Counted from the first letter of the stretch, positions 1-9,204 are shown. The stretch is DNA of 64,000 nt from Weissella minor (GCF_001437425.1 NZ_JQCD01000024.1:154394-218393), one strand, 5' to 3'. Program-made: numbers and translations. Notes: a model not told the origin generated them from the sequence alone.

Positions 1-4
1 ATGT

Positions 5-166
5 ATGAATGAATATTTGATATTAGGATTTATATTTTTGATAATAAGTGGGTCAATGCATACCATTTCAAGGTCACAAAGTGATGAAGCTAAAAAGAGG
101 CTAACGTTTGCTAGTGTTGGTTTTTTAATTGGTGGATTAATAATCGTGGTTTCTCAATTACTTTAG
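5..166 (+). CDS. Small hydrophobic membrane protein (53 aa), possibly 5'-partial
   Basis: A 53-codon frame starts at ATG 5 and ends at TAG 164-166. The product has two hydrophobic segments (about residues 4-16 and 36-52) separated by a polar, basic loop (SRSQSDEAKKR), which suggests two membrane passes. I recognise no family. Too little upstream sequence is present to see a ribosome binding site, and the frame is open to the window edge, so the true start may lie outside. It sits upstream of the riboflavin transporter unit, which has its own promoter and riboswitch, so it is probably a separate transcript. Confidence 0.45.
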   Translation: MNEYLILGFIFLIISGSMHTISRSQSDEAKKRLTFASVGFLIGGLIIVVSQLL

Positions 167-227
167 GATGATTGTGGTGCGTTAGCTTTAAAAAAGGCCT
201 GACATCAAGGCACTAAAAGTAATTCTA

Positions 228-256
228 TTGACAAATGATAAGTTAAAACTTATGCT
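228..256 (+). promoter_or_regulatory. Promoter of the ribU riboswitch transcript
   Basis: TTGACA at 228-233 and TATGCT at 251-256 are separated by 17 bp. This is a near-consensus housekeeping promoter. It lies about 25 bp upstream of the conserved FMN aptamer, so transcription would begin just before the riboswitch. Confidence 0.7.
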
Positions 257-275
257 TAAGACAGTTAAATAAATT

Positions 276-405
276 CTTCAGGGCAGGGTGAAATTCCCGA
301 CCGGTGGTGAGCACGCTTGCGTGTAAGTCCGCGACTCGAATATTTCGGTATTCGATTGATATGGTGTGATTCCATAACCGACAGTACAGTCTGGTATATA
401 GAAGA
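276..405 (+). promoter_or_regulatory. FMN riboswitch (RFN element)
   Basis: The conserved RFN blocks occur in order: GGGCAGGGTGAAATTCCCGA near 281, GACCGGTGGT, AGTCCGCGA near 326, GGTGTGATTCC near 363, and ACCGACAGTACAGTCTGG near 378. The variable arm at about 333-358 forms its own hairpin. It precedes a terminator hairpin and ribU. By family knowledge, FMN binding favours the terminator and shuts off uptake when flavin is plentiful. Confidence 0.96.
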
Positions 406-423
406 TTAAGTATAAGACAAGTG

Positions 424-467
424 AAGTCTTCTTTAGGTTGCCCTGAAACCTAGAGAAGACTTTTTTT
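424..467 (+). terminator. Riboswitch-controlled intrinsic terminator
   Basis: The strand AAGTCTTCTTTAGGTT pairs with AACCTAGAGAAGACTT around a short loop containing GCCCTG, followed by seven T. It lies between the FMN aptamer and ribU, as expected for transcriptional attenuation. Confidence 0.9.
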
Positions 468-487
468 GCCTTACGAGGAGAAGTAAC

Positions 488-1066
488 ATGCGTCAAACGC
501 AACGATTAAGTGTCATTGCTTTACTAGCAGCTGTATCATTTATTTTAATGTTGATTGGGCAAATTCCGTTAATTCCAGGAGCAACCTTTCTGAAGATGGA
601 TTTTTCTTTTATTCCGATTTTCCTAGGTGCCATTATTCTGGACTTGCGAGCCGGATATGGGGTGCTTTTGTTGCGCTCTTTATTGAAAATTTTATTAGAT
701 GGATCTGGCGTGAATGATTATATCGGATTACCAATGAATATTATTGGCCTTGCTATTTTGCTACTTGGGTTATACTGGGGGATGCAAGGCGGAAAAAATT
801 GGCAATGGCGTAACATTTTAATTGGTGGTGCTGTCGGAACCGTTGGTTTAACAGTTAGTATGATGGTGATGAATGTTATCTACGCAATGCCATTGTATGC
901 ACGTTTTGCTAATTTTGATATTGCAAAAACGATTGGAACCAAGGTATACCTAACCTATATGGTTTTGCCATTTAATTTGATTGAAGGTGTTTTATTAACT
1001 TTGTTGAGTGGCTTTATTTTAATAACATTTAAAAATATTTTTATTCGCTTGATGCGTCAACTATAA
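488..1066 (+). CDS. ribU: Riboflavin ECF transporter S-component RibU
   Basis: This 192-residue integral membrane protein has about six hydrophobic segments. The N-terminal pattern LSVIALLAAVSFILM, the FLKMDFSFIPIFLG loop and the GVNDYIGLPMNIIG segment are typical of RibU/FmnP, the substrate-binding subunit of the energy-coupling factor riboflavin transporter. It works with a shared EcfA/A'/T module that is not encoded in this window. The start is ATG 488 behind the GAGGAG Shine-Dalgarno at about 476. The FMN riboswitch directly upstream independently supports the substrate. Its stop lies 21 bp before the next gene, so ribU probably reads into the ypbB-recQ-ypbE group. Confidence 0.95.
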   Translation: MRQTQRLSVIALLAAVSFILMLIGQIPLIPGATFLKMDFSFIPIFLGAIILDLRAGYGVLLLRSLLKILLDGSGVNDYIGLPMNIIGLAILLLGLYWGMQGGKNWQWRNILIGGAVGTVGLTVSMMVMNVIYAMPLYARFANFDIAKTIGTKVYLTYMVLPFNLIEGVLLTLLSGFILITFKNIFIRLMRQL

Positions 1067-1087
1067 GAAAACATAAGGAGGTTCGTT

Positions 1088-2146
1088 TTGAAGGCAGAAT
1101 TTTTATTAACTTTATTTTCAAAGCAGCAACCTCGGCGTAGTCATGTGATTTATGCTTTGTTGAAACAACAAACAACGGGATCCACTGAATATTGGGGGCT
1201 TAGGTACCACTTATTAGATTGGATTGGGTTACTGCCACAACTATATAAGCAAGATTATGAAAATATGTTGCAGGACCTACTGTCGGAACGTTGTTTACGG
1301 CAAAGTGAAAAAGGGCTCTATATCTTAACTGATAAGGGTGAGCTGATGGCTAAACGTTATGCAGAGGAACATTATCTTTTACAGTTGCCTTTGGAACGTT
1401 ATACCTACCAAACAGCTTCTTTTATGCAATTATTCTTGTTGGCAAATCAAGTTGTGTCAGAATGGTCACATCAGAATCGACATTACTATCCAATGCAAAT
1501 TGGCCTGAGACAACAACAATTAATTAAACAATGGTTTAAGCGTCAGGATCGAGCCAACTTGCTAGATGCTTGGAAATCAGATTTAACAGGTTTTTTAGCA
1601 TCCCTTTCAGAAAAACAAGCAGATCGATTAGCGGCTTCGTTTGTGGGGCATACGCATGCGGGCTTAAATTTTGACCAATTGAATTTTCCTAAAACATGGG
1701 ATGATTTTGACTTTTATTTGTGGCAATTGGACCGGTATACTGAACTTATTCAGTATATGGAAACGCATTTTTCAAATGACAATCCCATGGTACAACTGTA
1801 TGCATTTGTTGGTAAAAAGCCACGCCTATCTGATAGTGTGCAGGCCAGCTTTATGGCTGCTAAACAGGGTGCGAGTTTTCAAGACATTGCGCAACAAAGA
1901 CATTTAAAATTGGGAACGGTTCAAGAACATTTGTTGACTGCTGCAATTTGGCTCCCTGTGTCAGATTTTCCATATGAAAGATATCTAACGGACGATGTAA
2001 AAAAACATCTATCTGAACGTTTACCGGACCAGGATATTGATAATTGGCGTTTTCAAATGGTGCGAGAGTCTTCTGATATTCAAGAGTTTTTTAATTTTAG
2101 ACTGTACCAAATTTGGTTAACAAAGCAGGAGACGAGTGATGAGTGA
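1088..2146 (+). CDS. YpbB-like helix-turn-helix protein preceding RecQ
   Basis: This 352-residue soluble protein is encoded directly before recQ, and its last codons overlap the recQ start. The C-terminal third (about residues 250-300: GASFQDIAQQRHLKLGTVQEH) reads as the HTH_40 helix-turn-helix seen in Bacillus YpbB and in RecQ C-termini. In this lineage the accessory domain of RecQ may therefore be supplied in trans; that is inference. The start is TTG 1088 with a strong AAGGAGG at about 1076-1082. The N-terminal 200 residues are mostly helical without a motif I recognise. The role is unknown, but conserved pairing with recQ suggests DNA repair. Confidence 0.8.
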   Translation: MKAEFLLTLFSKQQPRRSHVIYALLKQQTTGSTEYWGLRYHLLDWIGLLPQLYKQDYENMLQDLLSERCLRQSEKGLYILTDKGELMAKRYAEEHYLLQLPLERYTYQTASFMQLFLLANQVVSEWSHQNRHYYPMQIGLRQQQLIKQWFKRQDRANLLDAWKSDLTGFLASLSEKQADRLAASFVGHTHAGLNFDQLNFPKTWDDFDFYLWQLDRYTELIQYMETHFSNDNPMVQLYAFVGKKPRLSDSVQASFMAAKQGASFQDIAQQRHLKLGTVQEHLLTAAIWLPVSDFPYERYLTDDVKKHLSERLPDQDIDNWRFQMVRESSDIQEFFNFRLYQIWLTKQETSDE

Positions 2147-3575
2147 AGGTGATTTGATTCAGCAAACGCTACAAAAGCATTTTGGCTTTGAAAGTTTCAG
2201 ACCCGGACAACGAGAAATTATTGAAGCATTACTAGCAGGAAAAAATGCTTTGGGGATGTTGCCAACCGGTGGTGGTAAAAGTTTGATTTATCAAATGATG
2301 GGGTATTTACGATCTGGAACGGTCGTCATCGTGACGCCATTACTTTCTTTAATGCAAGATCAAGTCGCGCGTTTTAATTATTTAGGCGAAAAAGATGTGG
2401 TTGCGCTGAATTCATTGTTAGATAAACAAGAAAAATTTTCGGTATTACAACGATTACAGAATTACCGTTTTGTATTAATTTCCCCTGAAATGTTTAATCA
2501 GGCTGAGGTTATAAAAGCATTTGAACAAATTCAATTGAATACTTTAGTGATTGACGAAGCCCATACGATTTTAAATTGGGGGCCTGATTTTCGACCAGAT
2601 TATTTAGAATTTCCTTTAATTCATCAGAAATTAGGACAACCGTCATTACTATTGCTGACCGCGACTGCAACAACAGATATGAAAACAGAATTACAGGCAC
2701 AATTTAATTTGCCAAAGCAGGCCTGGTTTACCTATACGGAATCAGTTAATCGTCCAAATATTTTTTTGCATACAGAACAAGTGCAAGAGCAAGATGATAA
2801 ACGCGAACGATTAAAAAGTTTACTGATGCAACTACCTGGGTCGGGAATTGTTTATGTGTCTAGTCGAAAATTAGCGAATAGTTTAGCGGAATGGCTACGC
2901 CAAACAACAGGTAAACGTGTGGCGGCTTATCATGGCGGATTAGATAATGTTGCTCGGTATCGTTTGCAGCAACAGTTTATGGAGAATCAATTAGACGTCA
3001 TAGTGGCAACATCTGCTTTTGGAATGGGGATTGATAAGGACGATATTCGATTTATTATTCATTTTCATTTGAGCCAAGATTTAGCAAGTTATATGCAAGA
3101 AATTGGACGTGCTGGGCGTGATGGTAAGCATGCGGTTGCGATTATGCTCTATCGTCGTGGAGACGAGCGTTTGCAACACAATTTGATTGATGCTTCAATT
3201 CCGACTGATGCGATGATTGCGGGTTATCTGAGTGGTGAACTCAAGAGCACGGACATTGGGCATGAACGGGCGCGTTTACTAGACTATTATCAGCAACAAG
3301 GCTTGTCGGTAGTGGATATGCAAAGTTTGTTCAAAGACCGCCGGAAGACACGAGAGCATGATTTGAATGAAATGGTCAAATATGCACGTTGTGAGCACGG
3401 ATTACGTGATTTTATCTTAAATTACTTCGATGAATCAGCATTAGAATCAGACTTTGAATCGATTGGACAGGCAAATTGGTCGTTAGAAAAAGTTACATTT
3501 CCTACTATAAAAGAACATAATCCAGTGATTGAAAATGAATCATGGGCACAAATTTTAAGGAAACTATTTAAATAA
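2139..3575 (+). CDS. recQ: ATP-dependent DNA helicase RecQ (short form)
   Basis: A superfamily 2 3'-5' DNA helicase of 478 residues. Visible motifs are the FRPGQ Q-motif region (about 20), Walker A PTGGGKS (42-48), the DEAH box in VIDEAHTIL (about 138), TATAT, and the motif VI region QEIGRAGRDGK. Family enzymes unwind forks and recombination intermediates. At 478 residues it is much shorter than E. coli RecQ (about 610). The region after the helicase core keeps only one Cys (ARCEHGLRDFIL), so the four-Cys zinc site of the RQC domain is not intact and no HRDC domain follows. ATG 2139 follows a GCAGGAG site; GTG 2136 is an alternative. The start overlaps the upstream stop, which implies coupled translation. 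Confidence 0.93.
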   Translation: MSEGDLIQQTLQKHFGFESFRPGQREIIEALLAGKNALGMLPTGGGKSLIYQMMGYLRSGTVVIVTPLLSLMQDQVARFNYLGEKDVVALNSLLDKQEKFSVLQRLQNYRFVLISPEMFNQAEVIKAFEQIQLNTLVIDEAHTILNWGPDFRPDYLEFPLIHQKLGQPSLLLLTATATTDMKTELQAQFNLPKQAWFTYTESVNRPNIFLHTEQVQEQDDKRERLKSLLMQLPGSGIVYVSSRKLANSLAEWLRQTTGKRVAAYHGGLDNVARYRLQQQFMENQLDVIVATSAFGMGIDKDDIRFIIHFHLSQDLASYMQEIGRAGRDGKHAVAIMLYRRGDERLQHNLIDASIPTDAMIAGYLSGELKSTDIGHERARLLDYYQQQGLSVVDMQSLFKDRRKTREHDLNEMVKYARCEHGLRDFILNYFDESALESDFESIGQANWSLEKVTFPTIKEHNPVIENESWAQILRKLFK

Positions 3576-3660
3576 TCTTAAGAATGTTCAATGATAATAG
3601 CGTAAAGGACTTTTTTAGTGTAAGCTTGTGCTTAGTAAATTCGAGATTAGGAGGCCTGAC

Positions 3661-4302
3661 ATGACCGATCAAGATAAGAAACTGGAGCCATGGGGGGAAA
3701 GTTTTAAAGACGACCAACCTGACCAGTATTCTAGAACGGAACACCGTAAGAAGACACAACGTGTAAGCTGGACAATTGGCGTACTTGTACTTGTTGTCGT
3801 TGCGTTATCGTTTGTGCCAGTTTATGGGTACCTACAAACTTTAAATAAACCAAATACAAGTGAGCAGAAATGGTCATCATCGTCGTCAAATAAAACAAAA
3901 GTAACTGATTCAGCCAAATCTGAATCAGAAGCAAAAAAGCGTTCTTCTGAAAGCAAAGCTAAATCAGAAGCTAGTGCAAAAGAGAAATCAGAAAAAGCCG
4001 CTAGCGAGAAAGCTGCTAGCGAAAAAGCAGCCTCTAACCAAAAGGCACAAGAGGACGCTGACAAAAAAGCACAAGAAGAAGCTGCTAAAAAAGAGCAGGA
4101 TGCTGCAGCTAAGCGTGAATCAGAGGCGCAAGCAGCATCAGAAAGTCAAGCTAATGAAAAGCAATATGCGACTGTTGCTCAAGGGCAAGGGGCATATCGT
4201 GTCGCAGCCAATGCTGGTATTTCACAAGCCAAACTACAAGAATTAAACCCAGGTGTTGATTTAGGCTCAGTTAGTGCCGGTCAACGACTTCGTGTTCAAT
4301 AA
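3661..4302 (+). CDS. Membrane-anchored LysM protein, YpbE-like
   Basis: The 213-residue product has a cytoplasmic N-terminus of about 35 residues, one membrane segment (about 40-60, IGVLVLVVVALSFVPVYG), a long charged Ser/Lys/Glu/Ala linker (about 70-165) and a C-terminal LysM-type repeat (about 167-213, with AAYR-like and ISQAKLQELNPG patterns). LysM domains bind peptidoglycan GlcNAc, so the protein probably spans the membrane and touches the wall. The Bacillus counterpart YpbE is also encoded beside recQ. I chose ATG 3661, 6 bp after AGGAGG; a start at 3628 lacks such a site. The linker is low-complexity with repeated KAASE units. Confidence 0.82.
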   Translation: MTDQDKKLEPWGESFKDDQPDQYSRTEHRKKTQRVSWTIGVLVLVVVALSFVPVYGYLQTLNKPNTSEQKWSSSSSNKTKVTDSAKSESEAKKRSSESKAKSEASAKEKSEKAASEKAASEKAASNQKAQEDADKKAQEEAAKKEQDAAAKRESEAQAASESQANEKQYATVAQGQGAYRVAANAGISQAKLQELNPGVDLGSVSAGQRLRVQ

Positions 4303-4311
4303 TTTATTTTA

Positions 4312-4340
4312 AAAAGTCATTAGTTTAATGGCTTTTTTTT
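4312..4340 (+). terminator. Intrinsic terminator after the ypbE-like gene
   Basis: AAAGTCATTA and TAATGGCTTT form a stem with a very short loop, followed by a T run ending at about 4340. It separates the ribU-recQ group from cmk. Confidence 0.85.
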
Positions 4341-4415
4341 GTGGAATTTCATTCACTTTGAAGCGCGAATAGCGTAAAATAAATGACGTTAAATAAATTT
4401 TTAAGGAATACAGTG

Positions 4416-5090
4416 ATGAAATCTATGCAAATTGCAATTGATGGACCGGCTTCTGCAGGTAAGTCAACTATTGCTAAAATTTTAGCGAATGATTTGGATT
4501 ATGTTTATGTTGATACAGGGGCTATGTATCGTGCGGTGACTTTGGCTGCGTTAAAAGCTGAAATTGATCCAAATGATGAACAAGCAGTCGATGACTTATT
4601 GCCACAGGTCGAAATTGACTTTAAGCCGGGAACTCCGGCTCAACTTGTCTTTTTAAATGGACAAGAAGTGACAGAAGCTATTCGATCAGACGAAGTCGCA
4701 CGTAATGTTTCAGCAGTTGCCTCATACGCAGCTGTGCGAACAGCGATGACTGATTTACAACGTAAAATTGCAGACAATAATGGGGTTGTAATGGATGGTC
4801 GTGACATTGGAACGACTGTTTTGCCACAGGCTGAAGTCAAAATTTTCTTAATTGCTTCTGTAAAAGAACGTGCAGAACGCCGTTATAAAGAAAATCAAGC
4901 TAAGGGCATTGACACAACAACAACGCTAGCGGAGCTAACTGAAGCAATTGAACATCGTGATTATCTAGATTCACATCGTGAAATTTCGCCACTAAAAAAG
5001 GCTGATGATGCTGTGGAATTAGATACGACAGGATTATCAATTGATGAGGTTGTGGAACGCGCTAAATCAATTATTGCTGAGCGGGCATAA
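4416..5090 (+). CDS. cmk: Cytidylate kinase
   Basis: The 224-residue enzyme phosphorylates CMP and dCMP to the diphosphates using ATP. The P-loop GPASAGKST lies at about residues 9-17, and [12 protein letters not shown], the [12 protein letters not shown] motif (about 130) and the [13 protein letters not shown]-terminal motif are all diagnostic of Cmk. The start is ATG 4416, eight bases after AAGGA; an in-frame ATG at 4383 lacks a binding site. rpsA follows, an order common in Firmicutes. Length is normal for the family. Confidence 0.96.
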   Translation: MKSMQIAIDGPASAGKSTIAKILANDLDYVYVDTGAMYRAVTLAALKAEIDPNDEQAVDDLLPQVEIDFKPGTPAQLVFLNGQEVTEAIRSDEVARNVSAVASYAAVRTAMTDLQRKIADNNGVVMDGRDIGTTVLPQAEVKIFLIASVKERAERRYKENQAKGIDTTTTLAELTEAIEHRDYLDSHREISPLKKADDAVELDTTGLSIDEVVERAKSIIAERA

Positions 5091-5191
5091 TTTATTTGAA
5101 TTTTAAAAAATAACACGATAATTACTAGTATTAGCAGGTTAAATATTGTATAATATTGGTTAGAGTCGTGTGACCAGGAGGATATATTGTA

Positions 5192-6454
5192 ATGAACGAA
5201 GAGAACAACGAGCTATTGGCAGCTCTTGATAGCGTAGCCGAAGTTAAAGTTGGCGATGTAGTCAAGGGTGAAGTCTTAGCAATTGATGACAACCGTCAAG
5301 TGATTGTAGGTATTGAAGGTGCCGGTGTTGAGGGTGTTATCCCAATGCGCGAATTGTCTTCAGACCGTGATGCTGACGTGAACGATCTTGTTAAGGTTGG
5401 AGACGTTTTGGATTTGGTAGTTGTATCAACTATCGGTTCTGACAAAGAAGGTGGATCATACCTATTGTCAAAGCGTCGCCTTGAAGCTCGTCGTGCTTGG
5501 GAGGAAGTCGCAAGCAAGTATAACGAAGGTGATATTGTAGAAGCACCTGTAACACAAGTTGTTAAGGGTGGATTGGTTGTCGATGTTGATGGTGTACGTG
5601 GATTCGTACCTGCATCAATGATCGAAAACCGTTTTGTGCAAGATTTGAACCAATATAAGGGTCAAACTATTCGTGCAAAGATTATCGAAATCGATCCAGC
5701 AGAAAGCCGCTTGATCTTGTCACGTCGTGACGTTTTGAACGCCGAACGTGAAGAAGCTTTGAAGCATGTCTTTGAAGAACTATCAGTTGGTGATGTTGTT
5801 GAAGGTAAGGTTGCTCGTATGACTAACTTTGGTGCCTTCATCGACCTTGGTGGTGTAGATGGATTGGTTCACGTATCTGAAATCTCACACGATCGCGTTT
5901 CACAACCTTCAGATGTATTGTCTGTTGGAGAACCTGTTAAGGTTAAGGTTTTGGGATTGGACCCAGAACGTGAGCGTATTTCATTGTCAATCAAGGCCAC
6001 AGAAGCTGGTCCTTGGGATAACATTGAAGAAAAGGCTCCAGTTGATTCAAAGCTTGAAGGAACTGTTAAGCGTGTCGTAGACTTCGGTGCATTCGTGGAA
6101 GTATTCCCTGGTGTTGAAGGATTGGTTCACGTTTCACAAATCTCACACAAGCACGTTAACAACCCTGCTGATGTTTTGAAGGCTGGAGACAAGGTTGACG
6201 TTAAGGTTTTGGATGTAAATCCTGAAAAGCAACGTTTGTCATTGTCAATCAAGGCTTTGGAAGAAGCACCTGAAGGCGAAGAAGAGACAAAGAGTGCACC
6301 ATCAAACAACAATGGTGGTGACCGTCCTCGTCGTCAATCACGTCGTCCACGCCAAGATCGTGACCGTGCACCAAAGAATTACTCAACTTCAGAAGAAGAA
6401 GGTAATGCAACTTTGGGTGATGCATTCGGTGATATTTTCAAGGATTTTAACTAA
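5192..6454 (+). CDS. rpsA: 30S ribosomal protein S1 homologue
   Basis: The 420-residue protein contains four S1 RNA-binding domains (roughly residues 15-88, 104-172, 190-260 and 275-347). The last two carry the clear FGAFIDLGG/FGAFVEV and GLVHVSxISH motifs. A basic Arg-rich tail (RPRRQSRRPRQ) follows, then an acidic end. Four domains rather than six is the usual Gram-positive form; it binds mRNA on the small subunit. The start is ATG 5192 behind AGGAGG at about 5176. A TATAAT at 5149-5154 may be its -10 box, but the -35 is weak. Codon use is strongly biased (few rare codons), consistent with high expression. Confidence 0.95.
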   Translation: MNEENNELLAALDSVAEVKVGDVVKGEVLAIDDNRQVIVGIEGAGVEGVIPMRELSSDRDADVNDLVKVGDVLDLVVVSTIGSDKEGGSYLLSKRRLEARRAWEEVASKYNEGDIVEAPVTQVVKGGLVVDVDGVRGFVPASMIENRFVQDLNQYKGQTIRAKIIEIDPAESRLILSRRDVLNAEREEALKHVFEELSVGDVVEGKVARMTNFGAFIDLGGVDGLVHVSEISHDRVSQPSDVLSVGEPVKVKVLGLDPERERISLSIKATEAGPWDNIEEKAPVDSKLEGTVKRVVDFGAFVEVFPGVEGLVHVSQISHKHVNNPADVLKAGDKVDVKVLDVNPEKQRLSLSIKALEEAPEGEEETKSAPSNNNGGDRPRRQSRRPRQDRDRAPKNYSTSEEEGNATLGDAFGDIFKDFN

Positions 6455-6475
6455 TTTTTGTTAATTAAATAAATT

Positions 6476-6520
6476 TAAGCGTGTGTTGGGTTTATTCCTG
6501 ATGCACGCTTAATTTTATTT
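6476..6520 (+). terminator. Stem-loop after rpsA
   Basis: TTAAGCGTG pairs with CACGCTTAA around a loop of about 20 bases, followed by a loose T-rich tract (AATTTTATTT). It is probably a weak terminator between rpsA and der. Confidence 0.6.
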
Positions 6521-6587
6521 AGCGACAAAAATGGCAAAATATAGTAATATTGCTAGTAATAGAAGAAGTTCCAAGGAGGTAGTGAAA

Positions 6588-7898
6588 ATGGCATTACCAG
6601 TAGTAGCGATTGTTGGTCGTCCGAATGTTGGAAAATCAACAATCTTTAACGAAATGGCTGGCGATCGTATTTCAATTGTTGAAGATACGCCAGGTGTTAC
6701 GCGTGATCGTATTTATACGCGTGCAGAATGGTTGACCCATGAGTTCCGCTTAATTGATACAGGTGGAATTGATATGGGTGATGAGCCCTTTATGAATCAA
6801 ATCGTACAACAGGCTGAAATCGCAATCGATGAAGCCGACGTGATTGTTTTCATGGTTTCAGCTAAAGAAGGCCTAACTGAGTCGGATGAACGTGTTGCAA
6901 AAATTTTGTACCGCACTGATAAGCCGGTTATTTTAGCTGTAAATAAGGTTGATAATCCCGAAAAACGTGCCGAAATTTATGATTTCTATGCATTAGGTTT
7001 CGGTGATCCATATCCAATTTCTGGAACCCACCGTACAGGAGTTGGTGATTTATTGGACAGGATTGTTGCTGAATTCCCAGATGTTCAAACAGAAGAGGAA
7101 GATGATGCAATTCGTTTCTCACTAATTGGTCGTCCAAATGTTGGAAAGTCTTCAATTGTGAATGCATTGCTTGGTGAAGAACGCGTGATTGTGTCTGATA
7201 TTGCTGGAACAACGCGTGATGCAATTGACACAAAGTTTACAACACCAGATGGTGATGAGTTTGTGATGGTCGATACGGCCGGAATTCGTAAACGTGGTAA
7301 GGTTTATGAAAATACTGAAAAGTATTCAGTCATGCGTGCCATGCGTGCGATTGACGATTCTAACGTTGTTTTGATGGTGTTGAATGCAGAAGAAGGTATT
7401 CGTGATCAAGATAAGCACGTTGCAGGATACGCGCATGAGGCCGGTCGTGCGATTGTCATTGTTGTGAACAAGTGGGATACATTGGAAAAAGATACGTATA
7501 CGATGAATGAATTCGAACAACACATTCGAAATGAGTTCCAGTATCTTTCATATGCACCTATCATCTTTGTATCTGCTAAAACAAAGCAACGTTTGAATAA
7601 GTTACCTGAGTTGATTAAGCAGGTTGATGAGAACCATAAGCGTCGTATTCAATCAGCAACATTAAACGAAGTGATTATGGATGCATTGGCAACGAACCCA
7701 ACACCAACTGTCAATGGGAAGCGTTTGCGTGTTTATTATGCAACGCAAGTGGCTATTCAACCGCCAACTTTTGTGGTCTTTGTGAATGACCCAGAATTGA
7801 TGCATTTCTCATATGAGCGTTTCTTAGAAAACCAAATTCGAAAGGCGTTTGACTTTACAGGAACACCAGTCCATTTGATCAAGCGTGCTCGTAAGTAA
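6588..7898 (+). CDS. der: Ribosome assembly GTPase Der (EngA)
   Basis: A double-GTPase of 436 residues needed for 50S subunit maturation. There are two complete G domains: GRPNVGKST (about 9-17) with DTGG and NKVD, and GRPNVGKSS (about 182-190) with DTAG and NKWD. They are followed by the C-terminal KH-like domain ending in the basic [11 protein letters not shown] 6588 follows AAGGAGGT at 6573. The longer in-frame start at 6531 adds an N-terminus not found in Der and has no binding site. Length and motif order match the family. Confidence 0.97.
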   Translation: MALPVVAIVGRPNVGKSTIFNEMAGDRISIVEDTPGVTRDRIYTRAEWLTHEFRLIDTGGIDMGDEPFMNQIVQQAEIAIDEADVIVFMVSAKEGLTESDERVAKILYRTDKPVILAVNKVDNPEKRAEIYDFYALGFGDPYPISGTHRTGVGDLLDRIVAEFPDVQTEEEDDAIRFSLIGRPNVGKSSIVNALLGEERVIVSDIAGTTRDAIDTKFTTPDGDEFVMVDTAGIRKRGKVYENTEKYSVMRAMRAIDDSNVVLMVLNAEEGIRDQDKHVAGYAHEAGRAIVIVVNKWDTLEKDTYTMNEFEQHIRNEFQYLSYAPIIFVSAKTKQRLNKLPELIKQVDENHKRRIQSATLNEVIMDALATNPTPTVNGKRLRVYYATQVAIQPPTFVVFVNDPELMHFSYERFLENQIRKAFDFTGTPVHLIKRARK

Positions 7899-7951
7899 GT
7901 TTTTATTGTATGTTTTTAAACAAGATGGTCGATTATCCAGTGATTTTTATA

Positions 7952-7990
7952 TGAAAACGTTAAAAACATTGGTATATCAACGTTTTTAGT
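7952..7990 (+). terminator. Inverted repeat after der, overlapping a cre-like sequence
   Basis: AAAACGTT and AACGTTTTT are separated by about 17 bases, which could act as a weak der terminator. The left arm also lies in TGAAAACGTTAAAA (7952-7965), which differs at one position from the CcpA cre consensus TGWAANCGNTNWCA. I cannot tell which reading is biological. Confidence 0.35.
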
Positions 7991-8000
7991 TTAAAAATTG

Positions 8001-8029
8001 TTGTTAAAATGTCGCAGTTATGATATTCT
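8001..8029 (+). promoter_or_regulatory. Promoter of hup
   Basis: TTGTTA (8001-8006) and TATTCT (8024-8029) are separated by 17 bp, upstream of the highly expressed hup gene. Confidence 0.65.
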
Positions 8030-8107
8030 AAATATCGAAATAGAGATGTGATAACATCTTTTATTTTAAATAAATATGTAGAGCAATTACGCAGGAGGAT
8101 ATTTCCC

Positions 8108-8383
8108 ATGGCTAACAAGCAAGAATTGGTAAACGACGTTGCTACAGCAACTGGTTTGACTAAGAAGGACGCAACTGCAGCAGTTGACGCCGTATTCTCA
8201 TCAATCCAAGACACTTTGGCAAAGGGTGACAAGGTTCAATTGATTGGATTTGGTAACTTCGAAGTGCGTTCACGTGCAGCTCGTAAGGGTCGCAACCCAC
8301 AAACTAAGGAAGAAATCGAAATTCCAGCATCAAAGATTCCAGCATTCAAGCCTGGTAAGGCATTGAAGGACGCTGTGAAATAA
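8108..8383 (+). CDS. hup: DNA-binding protein HU
   Basis: This is the 91-residue nucleoid protein HU, a dimer that bends DNA. The family signature [20 protein letters not shown] spans about residues 46-65, and the [14 protein letters not shown]-terminus matches HBsu. ATG 8108 lies 8 bp after AGGAGG. Upstream in-frame codons back to 8048 have no binding site and would add a non-HU extension. Highly biased codon use is consistent with abundant expression. It is monocistronic between its own promoter and terminator. Confidence 0.97.
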   Translation: MANKQELVNDVATATGLTKKDATAAVDAVFSSIQDTLAKGDKVQLIGFGNFEVRSRAARKGRNPQTKEEIEIPASKIPAFKPGKALKDAVK

Positions 8384-8410
8384 GTACCATTGATTTGGGA
8401 CTAAAATTTA

Positions 8411-8443
8411 GAGTTAACTCATTTAGAGTTAGCTCTTTTTTTA
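8411..8443 (+). terminator. Intrinsic terminator of hup
   Basis: AGAGTTAACTC and GAGTTAGCTCT pair, with one G-U, and are followed by seven T. Confidence 0.9.
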
Positions 8444-8536
8444 TAGAATTGAAAAAAGTAGTATGTAATTATGACTTAGGATGTCACTTGGTAAGTGAGC
8501 TACGTGCTAGATTTTTTAAGTCGTGCAGTTAAAAGC

Positions 8537-8566
8537 TTACCAGGCAACGAATAGATGTGATATGAT
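8537..8566 (+). promoter_or_regulatory. Possible promoter of the 53-aa membrane protein gene
   Basis: TTACCA (8537-8542) and TATGAT (8561-8566) are 18 bp apart. TTACCA is also the right arm of a larger inverted repeat with GGTAAG near 8490, so it could be part of a regulatory or RNA structure instead. Confidence 0.4.
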
Positions 8567-8629
8567 AGGCAAACGTTAATTATAGAAGAAAGGTGTGTTT
8601 GGGGGCGTAAACTCAAACCTATAAAGCGC

Positions 8630-8791
8630 ATGAATTCAAAGAAAAAAGAACTTGTTAAATTAGCTATCACGATTAGCTTATTGGTTTTGATTATTGTGGC
8701 AGTGACGGTTAAAAATGATCAACTTCGTATGCTTGGAACAGTCGGAATTATTGCATATCTTATCTGGAGTGGTTTTGATCGACGGAAATAA
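8630..8791 (+). CDS. Small membrane protein (53 aa)
   Basis: A frame from ATG 8630 to TAA 8789-8791 encodes a basic N-terminus (MNSKKKELVK), a hydrophobic segment (about 11-27), a short polar turn (KNDQ) and a second hydrophobic segment (about 35-47) ending in RRK. The composition, with positive ends and two membrane passes, is that of a genuine small membrane protein. The Shine-Dalgarno is weak: AGAAAGG lies too far upstream. No family is recognised and no partner gene is adjacent. Confidence 0.5.
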   Translation: MNSKKKELVKLAITISLLVLIIVAVTVKNDQLRMLGTVGIIAYLIWSGFDRRK

Positions 8792-9204
8792 CTAACCGGT
8801 GAACAGTTTTTGTTTGTCTAGATGTATTAAAAAAATGGATGGTTGGCCAAAGAAAACAAGCATGTATTTTCAGAAAAGCTAACAACAATCATTGATTTCT
8901 AAAATCTTCAGGCCAAATGATTAGACATATATCTTTTTTATTGAAAAAAATCTCATCAAAGATATTGTACAGCGTAATAATTGTTACTCAGGATAATTGT
9001 CTATACCGCTTTTAAATTGACTGTTACAGCTGTATATAGCAGTTTTTCGTAATATTTGTCATGAAATGTTATCTTTTTGAAATCTACTCATGCGGGTTTA
9101 GTTGTATATTAATTCTTGTCGACAAAACGATAGAGTGAAAGCGACATGTATTTATATATATAATTTTGAACATAAACCATTAACAACAAAGGGGATACAT
9201 CACA
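8792..9204 (+). other. 413-bp intergenic region upstream of the first LysM gene
   Basis: No coding frame with a binding site is visible. The region is AT-rich. It contains TGTTACAGCTGTATA at 9022-9036, a pair of TGTWA-like half-sites also found upstream of the second LysM gene, and an AT-rich TATATATATAAT stretch near 9156. I could not fix a convincing -35/-10 pair. The ribosome binding site AAAGGGG lies just before ATG 9205. Confidence 0.5.
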
